Shown: piece after piece, positions 47,467-59,946 of the stretch
Layout: every line of letters starts with the position of its first letter
Position numbering within the stretch: position 1 is the stretch's first letter
NCBI GenBank assembly: GCA_905250125.1
Contig: CAJNOL010000609.1
Location: forward strand, 54,507 to 118,506
Direction of reading: 5' to 3'
DNA: 64,000 nt
Source of the DNA: Rotaria sordida
Taxonomy: Eukaryota; Rotifera; Eurotatoria; Philodinida; Philodinidae
Program-made: the position numbers and the translations under genes
The notes under the pieces: model-generated
The model's input: only the letters and a program-made list of their open reading frames with translations
Databases searched by the model: none
What the model was told of the DNA's origin: nothing

Positions 47467-47721
47467 TCATCTTTTAATGCGTGTTTGTTTCTGTTGTGTA
47501 TGACCAAGAACATGAATATCCGAAGCTAAAACATGAAAGTCTCTTCTCAATATAAGCATTCGATCAACCATTGTTGTTATTGCATCTTCACAATATGATG
47601 CAAAAAATTTCTATTGTGTTTATATGGGTAATCAAATGCATATACTTCGTTTGTTACTTGAAGTGCATTATGGATAAGTAAACAATTACTTTACCATAAA
47701 TGCTGACATCTTAACGGACAT
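47467..47721 (-). CDS. Tiny two-exon protein, unrecognised
   Basis: 56-aa candidate. Exon 1 (47695-47721) encodes MSVKMSAFM with donor GTAAAG. Exon 2 (47467-47610) follows acceptor CACAATAG and encodes KFFASYCEDAITTMVDR and onward to a basic tail ending KQTRIKR. The intron is 84 nt. The exon-2 composition is balanced and protein-like, unlike its AT-rich surroundings: charged and amphipathic helix, no low complexity. I do not recognise the family. It could be a small helical subunit or the last exon of a larger gene whose other exons I missed. Confidence 0.45.
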
Positions 47722-48279
47722 CTTTCGTTTTCTTTTTTATTGACTAATTGATCTCATACATTGGCTTTGTATTCCTGATAATTTATTTTGCTTGCTGTAA
47801 CAAACTAGAAAAGGTCTATATAAAAGCTCTCAAAATTATTCGACCAGATTTATTTTCAATATTTGTCCATTTGTCATAAGCGCTAAAAAGAATCATAATA
47901 ATTAATTGAGTAGGAGATTTTATTTCCAACAAAAGCTTTTGAAGATGAAAATGATTTTTAGTTTCTCAAGAATAGAGTCTTTTGAAAATCCAGAAACTAA
48001 GTTTTTCAATTCCTAGAATTCGCTAATAGAAACTCTCTTCGAATTAATTAATGTGATAGAGAAAATAATTCGCTACAACACGTGACATCTTTCAGTTTTC
48101 TATGACTTGTTTTTTTTGACTGAAATACATCAACCTTACGAATGGTACAAAAGTCTTTTGTCTTGTTATTTTGTGTAGAAATGTATCTTGCGTAAGATTG
48201 ATCTACTTCGATCGAAAAACGTCATAGAGAGCTGACAGGTGTCACATTTTATAACGTTGTGTTTGCTCTCTATTAATTT

Positions 48280-48470
48280 AGATAATACAAACAGAATTCT
48301 TTTGCCGAATACAAGGAGCTGAAAAATTTGAGTTTTGCTTTTTCAGATACTCTGCTGTTGAGAAACTAGCAATTATTTTTATCTTTAAAGATTCTTCTTG
48401 AAAATAAAATTCTCTACTCTAATCACTATTTGTATTTTTCTTAGCACTTACAACAATGCATAAAAACATG
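48280..48470. repeat. Dispersed repeat, copy 2 (partner at 4470-4640)
   Basis: AAACAGAATTCTTTTG, GGAGCTGAAAAATT, AACTAGCAATTATTTTTATC and TACTCTAATCACTATTTG, collinear with the copy near 4.5 kb. Confidence 0.5.
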
Positions 48471-49214
48471 GAAATAAAATTTTTATATACGAATGAAACT
48501 GGCTTGAAGTTGTTTGGTCTTTAGAAATTGATTTTTAGTAAACTCATATTAATATACTTTAATAATTAGTTTAATCTCTTATCTAATCTAACATAAATAA
48601 GCATATTTTTTATGAACATATATCTCGCTGCTAATAAAACCTTATACATAAGTTTGTTAACATCAAACTCAATAATGTACATGCATATGTAATTGACTTC
48701 AGTTTTCAATTAACTAGTTCACAACGAACTCTTGTTATTAATATGAATACTATTGTGAAACTCTTTTTCTGAAACTACATATATCGATTGTATAAAAATG
48801 GTACCAATGTGAATAAGTATATCATTGTACTTAGATATTATCGAAGATAGTTAGGGAGTTTTCAAAGATTTAATTGGAAAATAATCAATATATCCTTATT
48901 AAATGTTTAATTATTATATATGTATATATCGATGTTTCAAAATTCACTCTTTTCCACTGCATAAAACTGCTGGACTTGAACTTGTTCTTATCGAAATTTA
49001 ATTGAACTATATATAGAGACTTTCCCATCTAAATGAATAAAAACTGACTGAAAAATAATTCATAAATGAAATATTTGTTGAATAGTTTCCAATACATTCA
49101 TCAAAATATTATATTTAAAGAATAATTAATATCTGATATTTTAAATCCATATGAAAAAGAAAAGAAAATACAAGTGAAGTAAATGAAAATGTAAATTATT
49201 ACAAGTATTGAATT

Positions 49215-50153
49215 TTATATAACAGAACTGGATAGAATAACTGTAGATGAGTTAACATATTTAACATGTTTAAAGAGTGGATGCAAAGTATGCAAAGGTG
49301 TACGTGAATTCCAAGCCGAAATTCCACTTGTGAAATAAAGGTAAGAAAGTTGTTTAAGAATTGAAAGAGTGCTAGCCAAAATTTTGAAATTCAATCCTGG
49401 ATTTTTTTCACTCTTATAGTTTCGAATATCATCAAAAGTAAGCCATTTAAGATTAGGTGTAAGCTTCAAAATCGCAGCAAGTATTTCGAATGTCGAACGA
49501 ATAAAGAGATATTGAAGAAGTAAGTTCACACAAGAAATAGAATGTCGTGGAAGAGATAGATTTTTTTGAGGTGTTTCATATACAATAATATTTAATCGAG
49601 ATATATTTGGACAAGCACGAAGTACACAAATAATTCCATATGAATCATATACACTAATTGATAGGGAACGAAGTTTTGGAGAACCATTCCAAGAATGATC
49701 AGTAGAAGTTCGATCGAATTGACATACTTTTAAATGTTCAAAAGCATTTGAAAAGATTAAATTTAAAAGAATTGAATCTTCAAGTGGATAAGAAAGATTT
49801 AAATATTCAAGACGAGGAAAATTTTCAGATCGAATTGAATTTCGTTGTTGTAGACTTGGATATTTAAGAGTTAATGAACGAAGAGCTGAAAATGGTGTTA
49901 TATCAAATTGCCCAAGGCATACCGTGAGACATATAATACATGGAGCAAAAAAAGAAAGTGCCGGATGATGCTGATTCGAGGAATCGACAGTAAAATGTAA
50001 ATGTGTTAATGATTGAAGAATTTTATTAATACGTTTATTAAGACCAAAAAATGAATAATATAATTCTTGCCATGAAAAAAAAGGAAAAATTCCATAGTGA
50101 AATATCTCATTAGGTAGATCATCTAAATGTAATAATTGATTGTTGTCATTCAT
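49215..50153 (-). CDS. F-box-like protein with leucine-rich C-terminal region
   Basis: 312-aa single-exon protein. The N-terminus contains an F-box-like segment (about residues 10-50): LDDLPNEIFHYGIFPFFSW followed by a helical stretch ending NKRINKILQSL. The rest shows irregular leucine-rich repeats (LRSLTLKYPSL, RLEYLNLSYPL, LRSLSISVYD, ISRLNIIVYE, LKWLTFDDI). This layout is that of SCF ubiquitin-ligase adaptors: the F-box binds Skp1 and the repeats bind substrate. In bdelloids such genes form a large lineage-specific family, to my knowledge. ATG 50153 is the only good start. No intron needed. Substrate unknown. Confidence 0.78.
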   Translation of the reverse strand: MNDNNQLLHLDDLPNEIFHYGIFPFFSWQELYYSFFGLNKRINKILQSLTHLHFTVDSSNQHHPALSFFAPCIICLTVCLGQFDITPFSALRSLTLKYPSLQQRNSIRSENFPRLEYLNLSYPLEDSILLNLIFSNAFEHLKVCQFDRTSTDHSWNGSPKLRSLSISVYDSYGIICVLRACPNISRLNIIVYETPQKNLSLPRHSISCVNLLLQYLFIRSTFEILAAILKLTPNLKWLTFDDIRNYKSEKNPGLNFKILASTLSILKQLSYLYFTSGISAWNSRTPLHTLHPLFKHVKYVNSSTVILSSSVI

Positions 50154-53100
50154 TTTAAAATATTCGATTTGAAAATCTACAATTGTAAAACATTATAGAT
50201 ATTGTTATTTCTAAATAATTTATGGAACTAATTTCAAATTTGATTAAAAAGAAAAATACAACATATTCGATAGAAAAGAATTTTCTCTATTTATTTACAA
50301 GCATTAGTTTTTCTTAATCTTGCAATATTTCACTTCCTGAAAGTGAAGAAAATTCAAATTTCAATAATTTTCAAAAATTCGTTGAAAACAACGACAATAA
50401 TATTATTATTAAATATTTTATTGTTCGATTGCCAACAAAATTTGAACACTAATAAAGATGCAAAAATACTATTACACAGTGTCGTACAGACATTATCACA
50501 ACTAGGTGCACTGTCTCTCATATGATGGAATCAAGGATTTGCACTACTTATTATAATGTGTTATTGTAGAACTTCCTGTGAATATACGTTAACAAAATCG
50601 ATTGTGTAAACAATCTGTCAGTTTGATACATCAAAACTTACTCTCAAAATTCTTAACATGTAGGTTTTTTTCTATTTCGACAGCTCATGCTCATGACCTT
50701 GAACAATTCAATTTGTTTACCATTTCACTCGTTGTAAGAAGTATATCTGAATAATTTTCTTGGTCGATCAATCAATCGCAGTTTTTTCCATGTCATTTGT
50801 AAAATTACTGATCAAAGTGTCAATTACCATGGAAAACATTCATTACATTGTAGATTGCTGACGGTAGAAAAACCCATCAATATTACCTCCTATGCATTCG
50901 TTCAGTGCTCTTAGGTTCGACAGCGAGAACAGTTTATATGAGTATATAGTGAACATGAGATTTGCAAAACAATTTCACTGTTATTGAGATGCCACGAGAC
51001 ATTTCATGTGAATGTAACAATTGAATCGATACTCGCGAATATATGCTCAACGAATGAACGATGCATATAAGCGCTTCACAAATATAAATTTTAACCAAGC
51101 AGCAACACTTACAAATCGAGCCAACTAAGAAAATGTCACAAATGTTCGTTCTGATGGCTTGATTGACATATTGAACTTGAAAAACATCTCAATAAGATGC
51201 TATACATGCATTAGTTGTGCAAACACATGAACTACAGTAATTACATATGAGGAATTCCAGTTTCAGAAGAAGTTGTGTCAGCACCTATACGAATCTGTGC
51301 AATAATAAATGTATGAGTACATATCAATTGTAATACAAATTACATTTGCACTTGCGCAATCTCTGATATTACGCAAATTCTAGCAGCAATTAGTCAATAA
51401 AAAATCCTGTAATGGACTACTATTATCGTAATTTCTAAAGAATTTCAACAATTGTGGAAATTTAAGTAGTAAAATTACAGTTTACTAAACATTTTATATT
51501 ATGCTTAAAAACCTCGAGAATCCATATATATAATGTTCAATGTGTGTGTCCGTGCTGGGTCAAAGGTCAGATAAGACTATAAGGACTATTATGTATGAGG
51601 ATACCCGTAGGCCCTCAAGAGCTATTATATGGAGATACCCATAGGTCTTCAAGGCCCATAAGGTAATAAGGGAGTAGAAAATAAGGGGATAGGGATATAA
51701 GGGTAAAGGGGATAAGAGGCTATGGCTACAGAGGTATAAGGGATAAAACTAAAAGAGTATAAGTAGATAAGGCTGCATGGGATATAAGAGATAAAGAAAT
51801 AACGGAATAAGGCTTTAAGAGATAATACCACAAGAGTATAAGGCTACAAAGGTGTAAGACTGTGAGAGTATAAGACTATAAGGTCTCTATATATATAATG
51901 TGAACTGGTTGATTGTCTATTACCCAATCAACGCTGAAGGACAGATGTGAAACTTTACAGGAAGAAAGCATCCGTGCAGTATGCACAGGCTCTCGCTAGT
52001 AATATTGATAATTTATTTGTCATCAACTCAAATACATACTACTATTATAAATATGAAGTTATATTGGCTATGAGCGAATAACCAATCAATTTTGTTTCAA
52101 CTATCAAAAACATAGTGGGCTCTGTATGCTTGTTAAGTTTTCAAATTTTAGTAGTCAAAAAAAAAGACTCATAGGAAAATTTCGATTCTGAATATTGGTT
52201 AAATTTTAGAAAAATAATAATTATGAATATACAGTCTAGGATGAAAATAAAAAGCAAAGATTTCAGACACGAAAAATAGACCGCGTAAGGTTTTAAGGAA
52301 CATGAATAAAACAATATACACGCTGTAAATTTCCTTTTTCAATAGTATTCTAATCATCAAGAATTCATGAAGAATAGATAATCTGGATTTAATAGTCTCT
52401 ATAGTTCAAAGTAGCATAAACCACCTGTATACTATAAAACATTACTATTTTGCCAAGATGACATTTGGATTTAGTTTCTAAAACTTTAAGATGCTAGAAT
52501 TGTATGTTTATCTTTGCAAGAGCATATAACATCGCAAAAGAAAAGATCGGACAACATGTCTTCACCTATGTTATTGCAAATGAACACAAACCACCAATAA
52601 ACTATCGGTAGACTGTTCGGTATAATATGTGCTATTCCAGTTATCAGCAGATGCACTTTCTGTTAGCGACATTTCTATGAAACCTTGAAGCAATGGATAG
52701 ATCCAGAACATTTTTATATGATATAGTCGAGAACTGGAAAAGAAATATAATTATTATATAGTCATAAGAAGCGTCGTCATATTCTTGTTATGCTACCAAG
52801 GATGACTTCGGTGAAAATTATAAAGAGCAGAACAAGAAAAATGTTTTCAATCTAAAGCATATGTTTACAGAAACTTGCACGGAACTGGAAGTACTGCATT
52901 CAATTGCAGACTAAATTTAGAATTATTCGATGTCTGAGTCATCGCGTAGAATCTGCTAACAAAATTTGAGTTACATAGGACCTAACAGCATATTACTTAA
53001 GAAGCAGACGACAATTAGTAGTATTTGATCTAGTCATATTAAGTATGGTGAGAAATACGAATCAATGTCGAATACACTTAGTGATGTGATATCTAAATTT

Positions 53101-53775
53101 GACGTAAACATTAGAAAAAGATTTTGTGTTAAAAATGAGATGGTGGTATACCCACTTATATATTCTATTTTTAGGAAAGATGAGAATGGAGCTACACCAC
53201 AGCAAAAGTTTTAACAACAGTAGAAAATATATTTTATTTGGAAATAATGTAAACACGAGATATCACTAAAACCAATTTCCTAATTTCAGTTGATGAGAAG
53301 AATTTATTATCATAAGCAATCTGTATGAGAGATGTAGTTTATATGCTGTTAATACCAACTTTTAAAAATGAATTTTATTCTAAGTGCATTAATGGTTTTT
53401 CAGTTCGACAATAATTTCATGATTCATGTAAATATGATTATAGATTAAAACAAAAACTGTTGAGTGATTTTTTTAATGGAATATAAACGTCACCACTATA
53501 CAGGAAAATAATAGAGAAAACAAATGTCTATGATTCAATTGGTTACTTTTGAAATAATAACAAAAATGAATCATCATTAAAAAAGAAATATTTGCTCAAT
53601 TTTCTGGCTTGCAAATATTTTCTTTCAAGATGATAAAAGGAAATTAAAGCAAATGAATTTTCTATTATTTACTAAAGTAACAATGTTTCTTATGTAGTTT
53701 TATCTGAGGTAGATTTTCTTTTTCTTATTCTTATCAAAATATCTATGTTCTTATAAGTTATGAAGAGAATGAAAC
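50154..53775. other. Intergenic, F-box gene to esterase gene
   Basis: Besides the purine-rich minisatellite, a 46-codon minus-strand frame at 52571-52711 (MFWIYPLLQGFIEMSLTESA…) looks protein-like and has TATAAAA directly before it, but it is too short to call. No other signal. Confidence 0.4.
51570..51890. repeat. Purine-rich degenerate minisatellite (ATAAGG/TATAAG)
   Basis: Short units around GGTATAAGGGATAA and GAGTATAAG recur about every 9-14 bp. The region is flanked by two similar TATATATAATGT boxes (near 51520 and 51889). Just before it, GTGTGTGTCCGTGCTGGGTCAAAGG matches the end of the array leaders at 4.8, 8.3 and 10.9 kb. Confidence 0.7.
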
Positions 53776-53779
53776 ACGT

Positions 53780-53788
53780 TATATATAT
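53780..53788 (+). promoter_or_regulatory. TATA-like element of the esterase gene
   Basis: TATATATAT about 60 nt upstream of the ATG at 53847, in the right position for a short 5' UTR. Confidence 0.35.
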
Positions 53789-53846
53789 GGTGTGAATATG
53801 GTCTGATTCAGTTCATTTCAAGGTCAATTACAAAAATACGTACACG

Positions 53847-56353
53847 ATGATATCAAATAATGAGATTAACAATATTTCATTGAAATCAATGTCAAAACAA
53901 AAAATATTTTTTATTGTACTTAGTTTATCTGTTTTATCAATTGCTCTAATTTATCAACCATTGCCAGAGAATTTTCCTCAACCATGGAAATATCGATTTC
54001 TTTCATTCTGGGCACATCTTTTTTCAAAATTGGTAAGATATAAATGAATTAAAGTTTTTATTTTATTTTTTACAAAATTATATTATTAATTTTTGTAGGG
54101 TTTTTTTGCTGAAAAAGTAAATTTATTCGATCGTATTCATATTTTACGTTTTCTTTATTATATATTTGTTGGTTGTTTTCAAATACGAAATCCTGAACAT
54201 CATTTAAAGGTATAATCCATTGATTAATTTAATGAATAAATCGGTTTTCTTTTTGTAGATCTATGATAGAAGAATATTAAATGTTAAAGTTCGAATATAT
54301 GAACCTGAAGAATTAGCTAATGTGGATAAAATGCCGACAATAATACATTTTCATGGTGGTGGATTTCTTTTAGGCTGTCGAGATACTTATGATCAAGTTA
54401 CATATGCATTATCTAATTTAACACGTGCACTTGTAATATCAGTCGAGTAGGGTTTTTAGTTTTTTCTTATAAATAAGAGATTTATTCATATATAATAGCT
54501 GATCTCAAGATCCTGTAAAACAAAAATATAAAATTTCTTTTTTCTCAACAATCGTTCATTTATTAGTAATTGAAAAATATTATATCCAAGAAAAAGCGTC
54601 TAATTCAAGGACAAAAAACAGATTTTGCGAAATGTTAAAATGTCAATAGTTTACAGTATGAGTGTTTTATCTTTTTGAATTCATTGAATCCACAACTCAA
54701 CTATTATTGATTAGATAAATGTGTTTAGTTAGAATAATATGAGAAAATGATCGATTTACATTTTTCTATTTGTCTATATTGAAATCAAACATGATTATTT
54801 ATTTTTAAAGATATCGTCGTGTACCAGAACATTATTTTCCTGCAGCACTTGATGATTGTACTTTAATCACATATGAATTATTTAGAAATGCTGATAATTA
54901 TCGAATTGATGTTAATCGAATAATATTAGCAGGTGATTCAGCCGGTGGAAATTTAGCTTTAGTTTTAACACAATCATTATTAAACGATGGTTTTAATCCT
55001 CGTACTACTTGTCTTATATATCCAGCTTTGCAATTCTTTGATTTTACATTACCGTCATATCGATTATATTTACCTCGAAATATTCTTGGTGTTATTACTG
55101 AAGAAAACTTTCTTTCTGTTATGTCTGAATTAAGTGAAAGTAAAATAAAAGTAACACGTGATATTTTATTTAATAATCATACATCATCTAAAGATAAAAA
55201 ACGTTTACGTCCATATGTTGATGCTGAAAAATATTTACATATTTCATTTCCATTTGATATTAATCAAGAAGGTAATGAAAATTTAATTTCACATTTAAAA
55301 TTTCTTATATCACCAAAAATGTCTCCATTATTGGTTGATGATAAAGAATTAATGAAATTACCACCAATTTTACTTTTTACTACTGAATTTGATATACTTA
55401 GAGATGAAGGTAAGATGAATTTGTTTTTATTGTTTTATTAATTAAATATTATTTAGTAAAACAAATATCCGAAAATAAATAGTTTACGTTAGTATTCTTA
55501 TCAGCAAAAAAAATGTCATAAGACAACACACATGACGTCGATGACGTTGTTCTCGATATAGTGCAGTTTTTCTATAAACTATAAGGTCGTTTGAGTATTC
55601 TTAAATATCATCCAATTTAATTAAAAATAATCTGTCATTAGCATAAACAAATATTTAATATAGACAATGAAGAGATTGATAATTAAAAAATATTTTTGAA
55701 TCAAAAAGAAATTGCAAACTCATAGACCTATGTAGACATACTATTAAATAAATTTTGAATGTGATGAAAATAATAAAATTCTCAAAAATCAAGGAATGCA
55801 TATCGTATAGAGAAAATTGAAATGAATTTTATAGTTGTCTTTTCAGAAATGAAAATATGTTAAGCGAGAATCTCATAGCTACAATCAATGTTATAAAAAC
55901 TAAACATTTTAATAGGATATGAATAAGAAAATTTTTATTTAGAATCATTTTTTAACAGAGTTTTAAGCAAGTAATAAAATATCTTATAGAAGTTCTTTAC
56001 TATTATTAAATCTGTGAATAAGAACGATGAAATAATTACGATGTCGTTCTTAGATTTTTAATTTCGTAGTGAATTCGAGATAAAGAATTTTGATGAAAGT
56101 TTCAAATTACGAAACAGTGTTAATATTTATCAACATAAAACAAATATTATTTTTTATAAAGTTTATTCAATATTTTTTTTTTGCAGGTTTTATCTTTGCT
56201 GAACGTTTACATTCATTAAATAAAACTCTTTATCATCATCATTTCCCAACAGCATTCCATGGAGTACATCTTCTTTTATATGGTCCATTAAAGTTTGATA
56301 TTGCTTATGAAATGATTGAACATATTGCAAGAAAAATACGTGAAAATCTTTGA
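53847..56353 (+). CDS. AADAC/hormone-sensitive-lipase-type esterase, membrane-anchored
   Basis: 416-aa alpha/beta hydrolase of the HSL/arylacetamide deacetylase group, which hydrolyses acyl esters or amides, usually on the ER lumenal face. Five exons: 53847-54032, 54099-54209, 54259-54446, 54811-55409 and 56187-56353, all GT-AG with consistent phase. Seen: an N-terminal anchor (about 19-36), the oxyanion motif HGGGF (131-135), EYRRVPEHYFPAALDD (162 onward), the nucleophile elbow GDSAGGN with Ser205, the acid Asp356 in EFDILRDEG, and the base near His386 (FHGVH). The triad is complete and the length matches AADAC (~400). Introns 3 and 4 (364 and 777 nt) are longer than the first two. TATATATAT lies 59 nt upstream. 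Substrate is inference. Confidence 0.92.
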
Positions 56354-57868
56354 TGTAAAATTTATTATTATTTTTTACTGTATTTTGAAAGCAGATAGAC
56401 ATATATTTTATTTTCAATCGATGAATTTACTCTTTGTAAATGAGATTCGTATATTTTTTTAAAATATTTATTGTAAAATTGTGGTATCTGCTAGTGTATT
56501 TTTACTTTTTTTTCTTATTAAACTCAAAAATGAATGAAACAAGATAAAGAATGAAATCTTAAATATACTTTGACCATCTATTTGAAATAATGAAAAGAAA
56601 AAACCACTTTACCAAAATTCCTTCATAATAATGTGTTTTTATTTTATGAATTTTTGAAAGACATTCTGTTTTGAATCATTTAGAAACTGAAAAAAAAAAA
56701 GAACTAATGAAATAATACTTCAAATTTGAAAATGCTTTAGACCAATATTGTTATTGATAGAAACTAGATTCTATAATTAGTTAGACTTAAACAAGAAACT
56801 TATCAATATCAAAATGATATTATTCACATTCACAAAGGTATATCTATTTGTCAACTCTTATCCTACGAATATTTTCTTACGTTTCAAATGAACTAGTTTA
56901 TTAGTATTTTAACAGATTATGCTTAACATGATATTCGTATCGCGATAGATAATACTAGTTGATCTTTCGTGTTTTGTGGTATTAATATTGCTTTGTGCAA
57001 ATCAGAAACAATTAGATAATGGAAAACGTATATATGTCACAGACAAAATTAAACTTAGGCAGAATTCGTTTTTAAGTAGGCACAAAACTACAAAATAATT
57101 TTCTTTTATTTAAAAAAAAAATTTTATTTTCATTTGCATTACGAAAACATAGAAACGTACTTGTTTTCCTTCAAATAGACAGAGTATTTATATTCACTTA
57201 TTTATATTATAATGCATGCACTAATGGCTTCTTCTGAATCGACATCGGAAAACAAATTTCGAAAGTATCTTTATGGACAAGCGAAGTAACATTTTAAATT
57301 TTTGGACTATTAAATTCCAAGAGATGGTAATTATTATTCTACCACAGAAAATACATAAGCTAAAACATCCTATATTGTTACTTTACATATCATTTACGAA
57401 TCGCATAAAATTTAAAGACAAGCAAGTATCGTTAAAAACAAAATACTACTAAACAAGCATAAGTCATTTTAATTGATCGAAGCTTATCACGACAAACTAA
57501 TCTTCAATAGAAAACACTGACGAACTCTACAACTTTCTAGGTTTAACTAGATTTCAATTAAAACTGAACATATCTTAATATACATATATAAGATTAGTTC
57601 TTTCTTCTCATTTCTTTCGGTTCTTTAATTCGTAAATGTTTTAAAAACTTTATTTAATTTTATCTGGCACATATATATGAAACTCTTTACTATAGATTAG
57701 CTATAGAAGTAGTATCATCGACTAAAGTATAAATGTTCTGAATGTATTCAATTATATGTTTGCTATTGATCTAATTCATAAAAAATAATTTAAAAATTCG
57801 ATGTAAACTAATCCAACACTTTGAGCTAATGTTTCGAACAAGATTTAGTAATAAAATATCATTGGAAC

Positions 57869-57919
57869 AGGGTGTGGGTCTCGATATTCTTCTCAGCCAC
57901 GGACAGACATTCACACCCT
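57869..57919. repeat. Short inverted telomere-like tract
   Basis: CAGGGTGTGGGTCTCG, about 27 bp, then CATTCACACCCTCC: again a G-rich arm followed by a C-rich arm. Confidence 0.45.
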
Positions 57920-58357
57920 CCATGGAGCTATTAACCATATAATATAAATACGAGAGAGTATCAGTCAAGAGATCAGCTGATTACAATGAATATCAAACAC
58001 CGCAGTGGAGTTTTACAAAATATTTTGTTTATTTCTTATTGCCCATAAGTCAGATGAAAAATTTGCAGAGTGTGTACACAAAATATCTATGCAATATGAA
58101 AAATCTATCAATGACAAAATACATGAATGTTTATTGAAACATATCACTCATAAAAAAGTAATCGATTACTTTTCATTATAAATCGGCTTACATATCCATT
58201 TTTTATTTGTTTTATTTTTCCAATAGTTTCTTCAAAAACAAAACTTTTACATTGATGTTTTTTATTATTTTGAAAAAACTACGTCAGTCTTTAGATAATC
58301 TAATTTAATGATGAAAGAATAATTAGATGAGAGTATGAACGACTTTATTTATTTTTA

Positions 58358-58582
58358 GTGCTATTGTATGTAAATGGTGTTGTGAATGCTAGTAAGAAAA
58401 AGCTTTTTAGCATCATTAATTATCTAACGGCCCTGTTTTTGGATGCCAATGATATGTACGAAGACATTCATTGCAGCACAAACTTTATTCAAGCGAATCA
58501 ATATTTAGGTATTATAGATGAACATCATATTTTCAATGATGAGCCAACACAACACGGTATCTATGCTTTGGTCACTAATTGA
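58358..58582 (+). other. Unrecognised open frame, doubtful coding
   Basis: About 75 codons open after a TTTATTTTTAG acceptor-like site, with more balanced composition than the surroundings (…KLFSIINYLTALFLDANDMYEDIHCSTNF…). No ATG near the start; could be a last exon or a remnant. I could not connect it to another exon. Confidence 0.2.
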
Positions 58583-59384
58583 CAAGTTCCTAACAAATAA
58601 CTTTTCACATAAACAATGAATTACACTACACATTCCATGGTAAGTTATAAAAGATTTTGTATATGTATTTCTTCGTATCAAGCGTTTTCTCAAGCACAAT
58701 TTTCTTGCAATAAAATTATACTGAATGCTCCTCATGATCTATATAGTTGATACTTTTTGAGATTGTAACTAATGTCTATTAAAGAAATCAGTTATAAACG
58801 TAACGTTGTCTAGCCTAGTTTTAACACTATTGAATTTAGTTTTGGATATTTGCCATAGTCACTTAGTATCTGGTTTGGTGTAGTGGTTGTTGTTCATCTT
58901 TAAATTCAATTTTGAATAGTGGTAAATTTACATATGATTTCTTTCATTAGCGTTCTCATTAATTTTTCTTTTCATTCGAATCAGACTGATTGATTTCATA
59001 AAAAAATTCTTTGATGGAAAAAGGTGAAAAAGAATCTTCCATTGCCTTATTCATTACCACACTGATGATCTTATTTGATGAAATTTTTTAAATTTAATTT
59101 TAGTCGTTTTAAATTGATAAGAAAAATAGACTAATTTACAATACACGCTTGGAAAAGTAACGCAGGAAAAAACATATCATGAATAGCGTCTAAAATTTCA
59201 ACAAAATTATATAGTAAATTATTCATTCATTCTTGATATATTAAAAAGCATATCTATCTAATTTAAAAAGATTTTTAACATGCAACAGTCGACGCTCGTC
59301 ATTAATATTACAGAAATAAGAGAAAACCTACTCATTCATTTAGTAAGTTTGAGAATTGTTGGATGACAATAGAGATTTTTTCCA

Positions 59385-59803
59385 TTAACATAATAATAAG
59401 TTTTTTTTAATGAATGAGAACGCACCAACTGTATATTCTGAAATAAACAAAAAAATGATATTCAAATTAATATAAAAAATAAAACCATCTATGATACTTG
59501 CTGTTGTACTCCAGATAAATGCAAAAATGAAAAGTATAGTTATGATTACAAAGTATAGAATAATAATAGGACAACGATCACAATTGTTATGAAGAAAACA
59601 CCTTTCAATGATCTGCATGAAAAAACAACAAAAACAGTAAGATCGATAATTAAAAATCATCTGTTTACTATAATAACGCAGATCCAACTCAAAAGACTAC
59701 CGTTGACACCAAAAGCAAGTAATGATGAGTATAGATGCGATTCACCAGAACATGTCCAAAATTTTCCAGTACGCATAATAAGAGCAGTTATTGAAAGATT
59801 CAT
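59385..59803 (-). CDS. Small spliced membrane protein, two TM segments
   Basis: Candidate of 100 aa in three exons (59669-59803, 59498-59612, 59385-59437). The introns are 56 and 60 nt, GT-AG and in phase, the same size class as those of secure genes here. It begins MNLSITALIMRTGKFWTCSG. Two membrane segments are visible: LLAFGVNGSLLSWICVIIII and PIIILYFVIITILFIFAFIW, separated by a short loop with CFLHNNCDRC. A TATAAATA just before the first ATG suggests that the second ATG (59776, MRTGKFW, 91 aa) may be the true start. An aromatic-Cys pair FWTC before a membrane segment recalls claudin/PMP22-like tetraspans, but two segments would be missing. Function unknown. Confidence 0.45.
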
Positions 59804-59946
59804 CAAAGGTATTTATAATGGAAATCAATACTGGAATGTATTTAAGCATTCGTAGCTATTATGTTAATTAGAAAGTATTTCAAATTCAATAGCTACTGTT
59901 CAACGTAATCGATGATTGATCAATGGTTAATTTATATGATAGTAAT

